A model generated the notes under the pieces. It was not told the DNA's origin and made no database searches. It saw only the letters and a program-made list of their open reading frames with translations. Positions 1 to 9,787 of a stretch of 64,000 nt of DNA are shown in pieces. Origin of the DNA: Auriscalpium vulgare (taxonomy: Eukaryota > Basidiomycota > Agaricomycetes > Russulales > Auriscalpiaceae); contig JAHBBC010000001.1 of NCBI GenBank assembly GCA_019915015.1, positions 3,038,001 through 3,102,000 on the forward strand, read 5' to 3'. Each line of letters begins with the position of its first letter. Position 1 is the first letter of the stretch. Made by a program: the position numbers and the translations under genes.

Positions 1-696
1 AATGTGGCGCACTCCGTGTTTTGGGCTGATAGGGTCACGACGCGCCGGCGCATGGGCTGTTCGCCGTACTTTGCGGCCACGGGCACGCAACCGTTGCTGC
101 CACTCGATATCGTCGAAGCCACGTATCTCCTACCGCCGCCAGACTCAATCTTGTCTACGACGGATCTCATCGCGAGACGGGCGGTCGCCTTGCAGAAACG
201 CCGTACACAACTGCGGACGTTGCACTCGAAAGTTTATGACGCTCGCCGAATCGCGGCCGTGAAGTTTGAACGCGATCACGAGACGTCCATCAAGGACTAC
301 AACTTTCAACGGGGCGACCTTGTCCTACTCCGCTACACACAGTATGAGAAATCGCTGGACCGGAAGATGCTCCCGCGGTACGATGGGCCCTTCATTGTCG
401 TTGCTCGGCGAAAAGGCGGCCCGTACATCCTCTGCGACTTGAACGGCGCGATCTTTGACCGCCCGGTCGCCGAATTTCGCGTCATCCCTTACTTCGCCCG
501 TACACACATGGACCTGCCCAGGCTGCCCGACTTCATAGATGTGCCGATCGACCGGGTCGTGGCACTCACGTCTGGCGACCTGGCTCCCAGTGTAGTGGGC
601 GAGCTAGGCGAGTCACGTTCGCTCAGCGAAGACGGCGCCGACGGGAGCGACCGCGCGAGTGTAGGGAGCGATGTGGACGACCATGCCGATCAATAA
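1..696 (+). CDS. Ty3/Gypsy polyprotein, C-terminal part (integrase end)
   Basis: This is the last ~231 codons of a Gypsy-type pol gene, open from the window edge to a TAA at 694-696, so its true start lies upstream. The residues match the region following the integrase catalytic core: a stretch around YFAATGTQPLLPLDI, then a basic helix rich in Arg and Lys, then the integrase C-terminal beta-barrel signature with GDLVLLR and KMLPRYDGPF. In the family this domain helps bind the integration target. The Asp/Ser-rich tail after it is poorly conserved. No chromodomain is seen. The reverse transcriptase and RNase H would lie before base 1. A G-rich box of polypurine-tract type follows 25 bp after the stop. 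Confidence 0.85.
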   Translation, partial: NVAHSVFWADRVTTRRRMGCSPYFAATGTQPLLPLDIVEATYLLPPPDSILSTTDLIARRAVALQKRRTQLRTLHSKVYDARRIAAVKFERDHETSIKDYNFQRGDLVLLRYTQYEKSLDRKMLPRYDGPFIVVARRKGGPYILCDLNGAIFDRPVAEFRVIPYFARTHMDLPRLPDFIDVPIDRVVALTSGDLAPSVVGELGESRSLSEDGADGSDRASVGSDVDDHADQ

Positions 697-720
697 GCGC
701 TGAGGACAGCTCTGTCTTCA

Positions 721-733
721 AGTTGGGGGGAGG
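721..733 (+). other. polypurine-tract-like G-run box 1
   Basis: The sequence AGTTGGGGGGAGG lies 25 bp after the Gypsy pol stop and is preceded by a short GAGGACAG-type stretch able to fold as a small hairpin. In LTR retrotransposons a purine tract at this place primes plus-strand DNA synthesis next to the 3' LTR. An LTR boundary was not found after it, because both LTRs are not in the window. Related boxes recur at 3251-3266, 4706-4718 and 6498-6510. Confidence 0.6.
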
Positions 734-924
734 TTGGCAGAGCTCACGCGTCAAGAACAGGAGGGATCTCAATTGAACAGCGGAAGACACAGGCTATTTA
801 CATTTTGGGGAAAAAGAGAAGGCTACAAGGACACGGAGAAGGCAGCAGGAAACAAGAGGGGAACGGTACAGGAAAAGAGACAGAAGAACGAGGAACCGGA
901 AACAATGGAAACGAAGCAACACCA

Positions 925-2996
925 CTACTCCAAGGCAATGACGCCAGCGACCTCCCCTTCCACCCCCTCCGAATCCTCGGCAACAGGCAGAAGGATGCCG
1001 ATGTCGCCGACATCCGAGACGGGGGTAGCGGTCGCGCCGGGCAGGAAAAGGCCGGGGTGATCATCGGCCACAGCGGCGTCGGGCGCGGGACTGGCAACGG
1101 ACTCGGGGAGGGGCGACGGGGCGAGAGGGTCGGAGAAGGACGGCCCCATTGCGATCTCGTCGCAGGAATCCTGGAACCCTCCCCAGGTGTCGTAGGATTC
1201 GGCGACAGGAGTGGGCGAACGCAGGCGGGAAGGGCCAGCGACGGGAGGCGAAGCCGTGCGAATGAGCGCACGCGGGCTGGCAAGGAGCGGAGGCGAAGGG
1301 GAGCGAGCGAGGTCTTCCAGCTCGTCTTCAAGACGCGCCCGCGACTGGGGGCCGGAGGGACCAGCGACCGGGGGAGGAGTCGAGCGGATGCGGCCGCCAG
1401 GCGCTACCCGGAGAGCAGTGGGGATGACGGGCGACGGCTCAGACGCGGGAGTGGGGGACCGATCGAGGATATCGGCGATCTGGCGCGCGCGGAGGTGGAG
1501 GCGGTCGTGGCGGCGCGCCAGGACACGGAGGGCGTGCGCGTTAGCGGACAGCTCGATATAGAGCGCATTGAGGTCGCCAAGGGTCTCGCCGAAGTCCGAG
1601 ATGGGCGCCAGAAGGGACGTCCACTCAGCCTGAGCCGTCTCGATTTCGGCCGCCATATCGCGGAGGAGCGGCGCGGCGGGGCCATATGCGCCTGCGGGAA
1701 TGGGTCAAGGCAGGTAGGGAGAAAGGAGGAGAAGTGACCTACTGGGAAGGTCGGCGAAAGCTAGCGCCTCTGGGAAGGGCATCATCGCGACGCGAGAGCC
1801 AGGGGAGAGCCCGCGGTGGTTGGGGAGCGACGGCGAACCCGGCGGGTGCGCCACTTGCAACGAGGACGGAGGGTTGGCGCGCGCGCGTTTGCGTGGGCGA
1901 GGTCCAGGCGAAGGCGAGTCGGCGCGGGTACGGCGCTTGGGCCGCTGTACGTACCCGCCCTCCAGAACAGCGCCACCACAGTGCTTCTTGTGCACCCGGC
2001 ACTTGACGCACTTGGCGAGACTGTGGGGCTTGAAATAGCAGTCCGCGGGCTCGTCGAAGTGATAACGGCAGTACGTGCACCGCTGACTGGTCTACAGAGG
2101 ATGGAGGGGCGGTCAGACTCTAGGAGGACGAGACGGGAGGCAAGAACGCACCGGGACACGTTCACCGGCGTACCGCTCGACGAACGTGGGACGGACGCGG
2201 GAAGTTTGGTAGAGGGGATCGCCCTCGTCGTCGACCTCGCTGGACAGGGCGTCGGCGTCGATCGGGGCGCGGGTCTTCTTGCGGGCTTGACTCCGCGTTC
2301 GCTTGCGTGTAGGGGGAGTCGCGGGTACGGGCGCGGTAACGGCGGGGGGAGGAATGACCGGAGCGGGCACAACGGCGGTGCGAGCCCTGCGGGCTGCGTT
2401 CCGTTGGGCTCGCTCGTCGCGTGGAGAGAGCGGTGCGGGCTCGGGCTCGGGAGGCGGGACCGCAGGAGCCGCAGCGACGACGGGCGGGGGGACCGCTGGG
2501 CGTGCCGGGATCACGACCTCGACGCGAGCCGGCTTCTTGACGGGCTGGGGGCGGAGCGATTAGCGGACGTGAGAAGGGTGAGATGACGAGAACGCACCTT
2601 CTTCTTACGGGACGCGGGGGTAGGACGTGCCGGGCTGGCAGCAGGAGGGGAAGGGGCCGGGAACGGCGCGAGAGGCGCAAACGTCGGAGCGGGCGCGGGA
2701 TCGGCGGGGCGGAGGCGGCCGACCGCGCTGTCCAAGAGGCGGAGGCGGTCCGCCACACCGGGAGGCAGCGCGACGGCGCGACCCAGTAATGCCCACAGGC
2801 GCTCCTGAAGGGAAGGTTAGCAAGGCGGACACGAAAAAGGGGAGAGTGGGGCACGCACGGAAACGACGGCTGCGCGAACGCACCAAGCCTGCCGCTCAGC
2901 GACTGTACCGGACGCCGGGAGGTCGGCCTCCACGGAGGCCAGGTCGGCGACGACGATGTCGCGGGCGAAATCAGCCAGGGCGGACGGGTCGGCCAT
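925..2996 (-). CDS. antisense gene 1 of the Gypsy region: Pro-rich protein with a Cys/His zinc-type motif
   Basis: A spliced gene runs opposite to the Gypsy pol. I start it at the ATG at 2996 (MADPSALADF). Introns with GT-AG ends fall near 2855-2810, 2597-2545, 2152-2098 and 1738-1693, and joining the exons keeps one frame to the stop at 925. The order is a short helical N-terminus, an Ala/Pro-rich linker, a basic segment, and then a compact motif with CTYC, an internal Cys and His, CVKC and HKKHC. That spacing suggests a zinc-binding fold, which is an inference. A second helical segment starting MAAEIETAQ and a Ser/Pro-rich tail with the repeat PPVAGPS end the protein. No known enzyme domain is visible. 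It may be a captured host gene or an antisense gene carried by the element. Confidence 0.6.
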
Positions 2997-3427
2997 GGAA
3001 AGCGTGCGCGAGGAAAGGGAGGGGAAGTGAAGGCCAAGAACAAGAAGCGAAGCGCGGCGAACTTGTGGCACAAAAGAGACGCTGATGCCGTACAGATGAG
3101 CTGGGCCGTGCGTAGCGCGCGAGTTTTGCTTCCGTGTATAGGCGCCCTAGCTCGGCAGCAGGCGTGTAGTCACTATGACGTACGCGCGCAGCTACTTCGG
3201 AGCACTGCCTCGCGGCCACCAGAAAACCTACAAGTCGGAAGCGCCCATCACTCAGTGGGGGGGCGGATCGCGCGGAAGAGGTCGATGGTAGCCGACAAGG
3301 GGCAATGCACTGGGATCACTATACCATCAACGCGCAAGCAACCTTTTATTGCATTCCGACTACTAACGCACAGGATAGCTGGGCGACCAAGAACCTCTAC
3401 TGTCTTCGCCCAGCTACGCAGACGCAT
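2997..3427. other. spacer between antisense genes 1 and 2, with a degenerate G-run box
   Basis: No gene is supported here. It holds a variant box, CTCAGTGGGGGGGCGG, at 3251-3266, about 255 bp 5' of antisense gene 1. That is the same relative place as the boxes 5' of antisense genes 2 and 3. Confidence 0.5.
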
Positions 3428-4591
3428 TTACGTTGCGGAGGCGTTCACGCCGGCGTTCGCCGAACGAGGGCGGAACCGTCCCGCGCGGCGCGCAGGAGGG
3501 ACGTACGCGCCTTCCTCCATAGGGTTGTGCACGGGGCGACCCCCGCGACCGGTATCGCCGACTAGAATGATGTCCTCCTCGCCGGGGTGGCCCGTCACCG
3601 AAGGCGGCAGCCCGGCCACGCGAAGGGAACGCGCCAACGACGTGACGAGGCGAAAACGATCAAGCATGACAGCCCAGAGCGTAAGGTCGTGAATATGTTC
3701 CCGCGCGGTGGCTTCCAGCTGGTCGGCCGCGCGGGCAAACTCAACGCCATATGCCAGGTCGGAAGTACGGGAGCCGCGGACGAGCTGGACGTAATCGAAA
3801 GCGAGGCGAAGGTGTACAATGGAATCTTCGGCGTACGTCAGGAAGGACGCTGAAATGGGGCCGGCGATGCGTTGGAAGGTTTCGGCGAGGTCCACGGCGG
3901 TGCCGCCCGCGGCGGCGGTGGTGGCATGATAGGCCGCGGACAGGATGATCTGGGAGCCGCCATGCTCGGCGCGAAGGGCGGTGGAACACGCATACATGGC
4001 GTCGACGATCCCCTCATGCACTGCCAGACAGCCAGGGTTCTGGCGAAGGGGTACGCGGGTGCGGTACAACGCCCCGAGTTCGCCCTGGTACGCTGCGTGC
4101 GAGAGCTGGCCGCCCTCGAGCATCTTGAACAAGACAGCTTCGCCGAGGCGGACAACGTCACGCCCGTGGCTCAAAACTCCGCGGAAGGAAAGGGCGGCGA
4201 GGGGCGGCTGCCCGAGCGGATCTTGCGCGAGGCTGTTCGCCGGGGGCGCCGAGGCCATAACGAGGGACCCACCCCATACGGCGAACGTGTCGCGAACGTG
4301 GGGGGCGACAACGAAGAGGGCCTCGAACACGGGGACAGTAACCATGGCCGCCACACGCAGGAACAATGGGCGCTCAGAAACACGGACACCCTCCTGTGGA
4401 GAATCAGTATTGGGCAGTAAAGAGCGGCCGCGCAGTTCACATACAATGGCACCAGCCACGCGGCGACCCCAGGCTTCCCTCTCCTCGACAAGGGCGACCA
4501 CGGGAGTAGCCTCTAGCATCAGCGACGGCGGGGCGAGGAGAAGCGTGAGCAAGTCGAGGGCGCGGACAGACAGGACAAAAGGCGACGGCAT
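3428..4591 (-). CDS. antisense gene 2 of the Gypsy region, unknown helical protein
   Basis: An open frame of 387 codons starts with MPSPFVLSV and ends at 3428. A short intron may lie near 4420-4370 (an acceptor ending CCACAG), because the paralogue at 5124-6347 has an acceptor at the matching place. The protein is Ala/Leu/Val-rich and predicted all-helical by composition. The C-terminus is basic (PPARRAGRFRPRS). Blocks shared with antisense gene 3 include VALxExExWGR, a P-x-FE-x8-AP stretch and LFK. No domain of known function is recognised. A G-run box lies 115 bp 5' of the start codon. It may be a gene belonging to the retroelement or a host gene trapped in it. Confidence 0.55.
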   Translation of the reverse strand: MPSPFVLSVRALDLLTLLLAPPSLMLEATPVVALVEEREAWGRRVAGAIVCELRGRSLLPNTDSPQEGVRVSERPLFLRVAAMVTVPVFEALFVVAPHVRDTFAVWGGSLVMASAPPANSLAQDPLGQPPLAALSFRGVLSHGRDVVRLGEAVLFKMLEGGQLSHAAYQGELGALYRTRVPLRQNPGCLAVHEGIVDAMYACSTALRAEHGGSQIILSAAYHATTAAAGGTAVDLAETFQRIAGPISASFLTYAEDSIVHLRLAFDYVQLVRGSRTSDLAYGVEFARAADQLEATAREHIHDLTLWAVMLDRFRLVTSLARSLRVAGLPPSVTGHPGEEDIILVGDTGRGGRPVHNPMEEGAYVPPARRAGRFRPRSANAGVNASAT

Positions 4592-5123
4592 GGTACGTGG
4601 GGAGCGTCGGCGACAGATGACCCAGTCAGCTTTTATGCTACAGCCAGCCGGGACTCCTGAGCCGGCGGCCGGTGGCCGCGTGCGCCTGCGGACAGGCGAA
4701 ATTTCAGTTGGGGGGAGGACGCGCGTGGAGGAGCGCAGAGCGATCGCAGGGCGTTCGCCAGCGAACCGCCGCCGAATAGGATCCGCGGACTACAAGCGGG
4801 AAAGGCAAATCAGCGGAGCAAAAAGGGCACCTATCGGGAGATTAGCGGGCGGATCAAAGACACAAGACACAGGCGCGGCGAGAAGCACCATGAGGAACCC
4901 GGAACAGCGATAAAGGCGAGGAGGAGCGACGAGAGCACGAAGACCGCGTTGACCGGATCAGAACGACAGGACAGGGTGGGGCGGACGTTCGCCGAACCAC
5001 GCGCGAGCTTCGCCCAGTCAGTAGTGAAGGAGGAGGAACCCCCGCCTCCCCGGGTCAACGAGGAGCGTCATAAGGACTCGCACAATTGCCATTTGAAGGA
5101 GCAGAACGGTACAGAAGTATCTA
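4592..5123. other. spacer with G-run box 2
   Basis: Box AGTTGGGGGGAGG lies at 4706-4718, preceded by a GGACAGGCG stretch like the one before box 1. No other gene is supported up to 5123. Confidence 0.5.
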
Positions 5124-6347
5124 CTACTCGGCCGCGTCACGAAGGGCAGCGGCCACAGCGGATGCGGTCAGCACCACCGAGGACGTCTGTATCTCCTCAT
5201 CATCTAGTGCCACCCCCAACTCTTCGGCGATCGTTAGGGCGACTTCAGCGTTGGACGCCGCGGAACCGTTGCTAGGGCTGTAGGTGACGCCGAGGGGGCT
5301 GTACGACGCCCCGTCCTCTCCGTCGGAGGAATCGGAGAGATCGCCACCGAGCAACATCATAGCCACCGCGGAGCCGGCGAACGGATCGGCCACAGCAGCC
5401 GTCGCGGGCAGGCCAAGAAGGAAGTGGTGGTAGACGCGGCCGCGTTCCAGGAAGGCTATAAAGCTACGCTCCAGGATGACGACGGGCTCGGCAATGAGGT
5501 CGAGGAGATAAGGGGCGTCAGCCCACGCGGCGCGGATACCGACCAAGGAGCGCAAGGCGGAATGGAAGCGATCCAAGCTGCTAGTGGACTCAGCCACGAA
5601 GGCGCCCAACAAACGACCACCAAGTCCGGCGAGGTGACGGCCACGCGAAGCACGCGCGTTGAGCTGGGTAGTCAGGGAGGCGTGTTGATCGACCGTGGCT
5701 AGCAGAACACGGCTACCCCCGTCAGATTGGTCGATGACGATGGCAGCCTGCGTCAAAACACGGCGGAGAACGTCGGCGACGAAGGTCTGCATTCCGCGGG
5801 GACGATGGGCGGGGAACGTGGCGTGGAACTGACGTAGCTCCTCCAAATAAGACTCGACGTCGCTGGTCCCGGCGCGGTATGTGGTCCACAGATCCTCCTC
5901 AACGATGCTGGCTTTAAAAAGGAGCTCGCGCACGGGGAGCCCCTCGTCGGGGCCCAGGACGGCATCCCAGGGGTGCATGGGGGCGTGGTAGGCGGAGTAC
6001 AGCCGCAGGAGGGGCCGGGCCCATTCGGCGAAGCTGGCGGTAGTCGTGGGCGCTAGCAACATGGCCTGCTCAAACAAAGGCATAGCAACTCGTTCGGCGG
6101 CGGCAAAGATGCTGGGCGAACTGCCGCGGTCCAAGTTTTCCTGTGGGCAATTACGGTCAGATTTGGGCGTAAAAACGGACGAGCAACGCGGTTCACGTAC
6201 CAGGAGGGCCACCAGCTGGCGCCCCCAAGTCTCCAGCTCGGCCAGGGCCACGGCGGAGTCTTCGGCGAACGCGAAGGGACGCGGGACTTCAGCGAGCTGG
6301 CGTAAGGTATGGAGTTGGAAGGCAAGGATGGAAGGGGACCAGGCCAT
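5124..6347 (-). CDS. antisense gene 3 of the Gypsy region, paralogue of antisense gene 2
   Basis: The frame is open upstream to 6575, but I start at the ATG at 6347 (MAWSPSILAF). The residues before it are a low-complexity leader without likeness to gene 2, whereas similarity begins just inside this start. Shared blocks are VALAELETWGR, MPLFEQAMLLAP and LLFKASIVEEDLW. A likely intron with an acceptor ending GCCCACAG lies near 6185-6145. The protein is helical, with an acidic Ser-rich stretch (DSSDGEDG) before an Ala/Val-rich end. The function is unknown. It carries a G-run box 151 bp 5' of the start, as gene 2 does. Retention of a long open frame beside transposon debris suggests recent insertion or selection. 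Confidence 0.55.
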   Translation of the reverse strand: MAWSPSILAFQLHTLRQLAEVPRPFAFAEDSAVALAELETWGRQLVALLVREPRCSSVFTPKSDRNCPQENLDRGSSPSIFAAAERVAMPLFEQAMLLAPTTTASFAEWARPLLRLYSAYHAPMHPWDAVLGPDEGLPVRELLFKASIVEEDLWTTYRAGTSDVESYLEELRQFHATFPAHRPRGMQTFVADVLRRVLTQAAIVIDQSDGGSRVLLATVDQHASLTTQLNARASRGRHLAGLGGRLLGAFVAESTSSLDRFHSALRSLVGIRAAWADAPYLLDLIAEPVVILERSFIAFLERGRVYHHFLLGLPATAAVADPFAGSAVAMMLLGGDLSDSSDGEDGASYSPLGVTYSPSNGSAASNAEVALTIAEELGVALDDEEIQTSSVVLTASAVAAALRDAAE

Positions 6348-6497
6348 GTTGGTGGTTGGGTGTGTTTGGGATAGCGGCGTCGGGGATGGCGCAGCTAGGG
6401 CCTTCGGCGGTAGGGAGGGGGTCTTTTCAGGAGCGCGATTCGCCGAGCATCGCCGAGGGTCTCCGAGGAGGACCCGACTGAGGACAGTCGGTAGCTC

Positions 6498-6510
6498 AGT
6501 TGGGGGGAGG
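6498..6510 (+). other. G-run box 3
   Basis: AGTTGGGGGGAGG again, preceded by CTGAGGACAG as at box 1. If it is a true polypurine tract, the LTR would begin with TGATGGGACC at about 6513. No second LTR copy is in the window to prove this. Confidence 0.5.
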
Positions 6511-7039
6511 AATGATGGGACCTCGCGTGCTACAGGCACGTAGACCGGACCGCACACCTCAAACCACACCACCACACTCTCCCCTGGGCGCGGCGGGACA
6601 GAACCAAGGTCGGCGAAACGCAGCGAACTGAGGGAAGGTTGCCACTCGCGAAGGGTAGAGTGACCGGAGGCGGGAGAGGTCGTAGGCGCCGAACGAAGGG
6701 TAGCGTGGGAATCGAGAGGTGATAGAGCATAGAGTGTACGTGTACGAGTGATGACAAAGCAATCTACCCTTGGGAGACGACACCCGAGACTTCACAGCAC
6801 AAAACAAGAGATACGACCCTAGCGAGCGTTCGGCGAACCAGGCGACGGGACCTAACCATGCACTAGGGGAAAGGCGAAGATAGCAGCGGCAGGGGAAGCG
6901 GTAGTCTCGGCGAAGAGTCACCAAGTCAGTACGGCTTAGGCGAACACGGCGAGCGAAATGGGAGACTGAGGGACTCGACAGCACGGTGCTGGACTGACGG
7001 TATGTGTATTACGTTTGCGACGGGACTGACGGTATCTGG
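6511..7039. other. possible 3' LTR remnant between the Gypsy and Copia elements
   Basis: No gene is supported. The stretch ends with two copies of GGACTGACGGTAT at about 6990-7040, next to the 3' end of the Copia element. It may hold a Gypsy LTR, but a matching copy would be needed to show its limits. Confidence 0.35.
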
Positions 7040-9457
7040 CTAGTAGGAGAAGGACGGCAGCGGCAGCGCGCCCCAGGATAGAGAGCGCGCTGTGGTTGGG
7101 GGTTTTCGCCAGCGGTCGCGCGCTCTCACGCTCCTTCTTACCCTCTCTCCTCTCGCCCCAGGCAGTAGAGCACTCCTCACCCCGACCCTTGGCCCCCCCA
7201 GCGACTGCAGTGGGGGTTTACTCATCAGCGGCGCCAGCTTGTCCTGCACCTCTCGCTTCGCCCACACGCGACACCCCCACTCGTGGAGTTCCCCGAGTTG
7301 AGGCTTTTGTTTGTGTACGCGTTCGAACGGAGTAGCTCCCGGCAGCGCGCGCGAGCCGGTCCGGTTCCAAATCCAGACGGCATGGGACATCGCCGCAGCC
7401 CATAGGAACTTCGGCAAGCCCGATCCAATGAGCATAGCACGTGCGCGGGTCACAATAGTGCGGTTCAAGCGTTCAGCAACGCCGTTCTGCGCCGACGAGT
7501 CATGCACGGTTTTCTCGTGGTGAGTACCCACATTTTTGAGATGTTCTTCGAACTCCGTGCTGACGTACTCGCCGCCGCGGTCGGTGCGGAAGGTTTTGAT
7601 GGGCCCGCCGTCGCGCTGCACCTGCACGAATTTCTCGTACTGGCGATACTTCGCGAAGGCCTCGCTTTTGGCGCGCAGGAAGTGAATTATGACCTCGTAA
7701 GTGCTGTTGTCTGCCAGCATCATCGCGTAGTTTTTACCACTGATGGATTCCACACTAGATGGTCCCCATAGGTCCGATGAAACGAGGTCGCCGTAGCGTG
7801 TCGCACGTTCCCGAGTAGTCTCTTTGGGATACGGCGCGCGCGTGATTTTTGCCTGCACGCAAGACGAGCACAAGCCCATCTCCATGGCGTAGGGGTCTAG
7901 TTCAAGTCCTTCGACGGTGCCGTCACGGACAAGTTTCTTCGCGGAATCCACGGAGATATGTCCGAGTCGACGGTGGAGTTCCGTCGCAGAGACGACAAGG
8001 TGAGCTTCGGCTGCGTTTGCCGAGACGGAGTGAAGCTGATCGTGCACCTTGTAGAGCCCGCCCGTTTGCGGGATCTCCACAATTAGGTTGCCCTTCGGGT
8101 CGTAGACACGGCACTTCCCGTCGCGAAGTCGCACGTCAAAGCCGATTCGGTCCAAGACTCCGATTGAGATCAAGGTACCGGCCATTGCGGGCGCATACAG
8201 AACATGGCGCAAGATTACCGATGTGGTTTTGTCACCCAACGGCAATTTGACGAGGACATCGCCATAGCCGTAGGATGTGAAGGTGCGCTTGTCCGCTGCC
8301 GTTATAGGCTTCGGCTCGGTGCTGACGAAATTCTGGAATTCGTCGCGATAGGGGGACATGTGGTGGCTCGCGCCGGTATCCATGCATCGCACGGCGATCT
8401 TCGACGCGTCCGACGACACTTTAGCAAGCGCCGCCTGGTCCGTGGCGATCCACGCAAAAGGCGGCTCCTCGGAGTCCTGCGCCGCAGCGATATTCGCTTT
8501 CGGCGTCTCCTTCGACGTGGTTGCGGTCGCGGCATTCGCGGCGCGCTTTTTCTTGTCCGGCCACTGACCTTCCTTTCCTCCACCCTTGAAGAAGCAGTCC
8601 TCGGCTTTATGGCGCTTCATCCCGCAATTCGTGCACTTCTCCGTCGAGTCCTTCGACTCGGACGACTTCTTCCCCTGTCTCCTGCCCTTGCCTTTACCGG
8701 ACGAGCGCGACTGCGCGGCATTCAATGCGGTCTCGCCTGACGACCCGTTCGACTTCTCTTGTTCCTCCCGGTTGGCCTTTACTTTGAGCCAAGACCAGTG
8801 CGCGATGACGTCGGAGAGGAACTCGTCGAGGGTGCGGGATTTGCCGGTAACACGTTCGGCTGAGAACTGGGTGTCGAGGAAGGTGTCGAAGATGGACGGG
8901 AGGGACGTTTGGACGACGAGTAAGAAATCCTTGTCGTCCATGGCCATACCGAGGTTGGCTAATTTTATCTTCATTCCCAGCAAGTTGTCGATGTGCGCCT
9001 GCACGTCGGTTGTCCGCACGTCGCCCGTATATGAGCACTTCGTGTTCTGGATCTCGCGACGTAGTTCAAGCGCAAGCATGTCCGACTTCTTCTCGAATTC
9101 TTTGCATAGGGATTCCCATGCATCCTTGGCGGTCGAAAACTGCTCGAGTTTGAGGACGCGCCGTTCGGAGACAGTCGAGTAGATCTGGGTAAGGATCGTG
9201 GAGTTATTTGTCTGGTACTCATCGTATTTCTTCAGCTGCTTGTCATACTCCGCCCATTCCGCGTCAGTTGCCTTCGACGAGAGCAATTTGGGCTCTGTCG
9301 GCACGACGCGAACCTTCCCCTCGAGTTGCCGCAGTAGCCCCTTTCCGCCGAGAACCTTCAGGATCCTGGCCTTCCAGGTTATCCAGTTTGTTCCATCATC
9401 GGCGAGGACGGGGATGGTGTAAACCTTCACATTTGCGGTGTTGTCGAGGGATAGCAT
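7040..9457 (-). CDS. Ty1/Copia gag-pol, internally truncated (no reverse transcriptase)
   Basis: The frame of 805 codons begins MLSLDNTANV. Residues 1-230 are a Copia-type gag. A zinc knuckle CTNCGMKRHKAEDC (CX2CX4HX4C) sits at 275-288. The aspartic protease centre DTGAS is at 360-364. The integrase follows, with its HHCC zinc region at about 495-534 (LHRRLGHIS, CSSC) and the catalytic triad D562 (SDLWGP), D625 (TDRGGEY) and E662 (GVAERLN). Similarity stops near residue 743 (about base 7229). The rest is unrelated, low-complexity sequence, so reverse transcriptase and RNase H are missing. A C-run/G-run tract at about 7193-7215 may be the old polypurine tract, which would make this an internal-deletion derivative. 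Such a copy could move only with help from a complete relative. Confidence 0.85.
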   Translation of the reverse strand: MLSLDNTANVKVYTIPVLADDGTNWITWKARILKVLGGKGLLRQLEGKVRVVPTEPKLLSSKATDAEWAEYDKQLKKYDEYQTNNSTILTQIYSTVSERRVLKLEQFSTAKDAWESLCKEFEKKSDMLALELRREIQNTKCSYTGDVRTTDVQAHIDNLLGMKIKLANLGMAMDDKDFLLVVQTSLPSIFDTFLDTQFSAERVTGKSRTLDEFLSDVIAHWSWLKVKANREEQEKSNGSSGETALNAAQSRSSGKGKGRRQGKKSSESKDSTEKCTNCGMKRHKAEDCFFKGGGKEGQWPDKKKRAANAATATTSKETPKANIAAAQDSEEPPFAWIATDQAALAKVSSDASKIAVRCMDTGASHHMSPYRDEFQNFVSTEPKPITAADKRTFTSYGYGDVLVKLPLGDKTTSVILRHVLYAPAMAGTLISIGVLDRIGFDVRLRDGKCRVYDPKGNLIVEIPQTGGLYKVHDQLHSVSANAAEAHLVVSATELHRRLGHISVDSAKKLVRDGTVEGLELDPYAMEMGLCSSCVQAKITRAPYPKETTRERATRYGDLVSSDLWGPSSVESISGKNYAMMLADNSTYEVIIHFLRAKSEAFAKYRQYEKFVQVQRDGGPIKTFRTDRGGEYVSTEFEEHLKNVGTHHEKTVHDSSAQNGVAERLNRTIVTRARAMLIGSGLPKFLWAAAMSHAVWIWNRTGSRALPGATPFERVHKQKPQLGELHEWGCRVWAKREVQDKLAPLMSKPPLQSLGGPRVGVRSALLPGARGERVRRSVRARDRWRKPPTTARSLSWGALPLPSFSY

Positions 9458-9477
9458 GGCAATAGGGGGATTTTGCT

Positions 9478-9497
9478 ACAGGGCCCATAACCTGTTG
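9478..9497 (-). other. probable Copia primer-binding site
   Basis: Read on the minus strand, AGGTTATGGGCCC lies about 20 bp 5' of the gag start. A GGTTATGGGCC-type site in this position fits a tRNA-fragment primer site of Copia elements. The call rests on position and on memory of the motif. Confidence 0.45.
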
Positions 9498-9523
9498 AAC
9501 TCGCAGGGCTAGAATACCAGACT

Positions 9524-9649
9524 CAGTGATGGTACAAATCACTGGCATTCATGTATTTACCTAGAATACCAGACTACGAGAATATGAGCACTACAGTATG
9601 AGAATAGAGAACTCGGGCTCACCTCAGTGATGGTACAAATCACTGAGGT
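9524..9649. repeat. two near-identical palindromes, probably in the Copia LTR
   Basis: CAGTGATGGTACAAATCACTG occurs at 9524-9544 and 9625-9645. The second copy extends to perfect 11-bp arms (ACCTCAGTGAT and its complement) at 9621-9649. TAGAATACCAGACT is also present twice, near 9510 and 9560. They lie where the Copia 5' LTR should be. Confidence 0.6.
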
Positions 9650-9787
9650 GTAGATGCTACGACGACGCGACTTTACACCGCGCATTACCTAAGCCCGTAC
9701 TCTTCTCCACGACTATCGCGTTTCCGTATCGTACAGTAAGTATCTCGTGTCTGTCTGGCTGCTGAGACGTTTGACTGACTCCAACAG

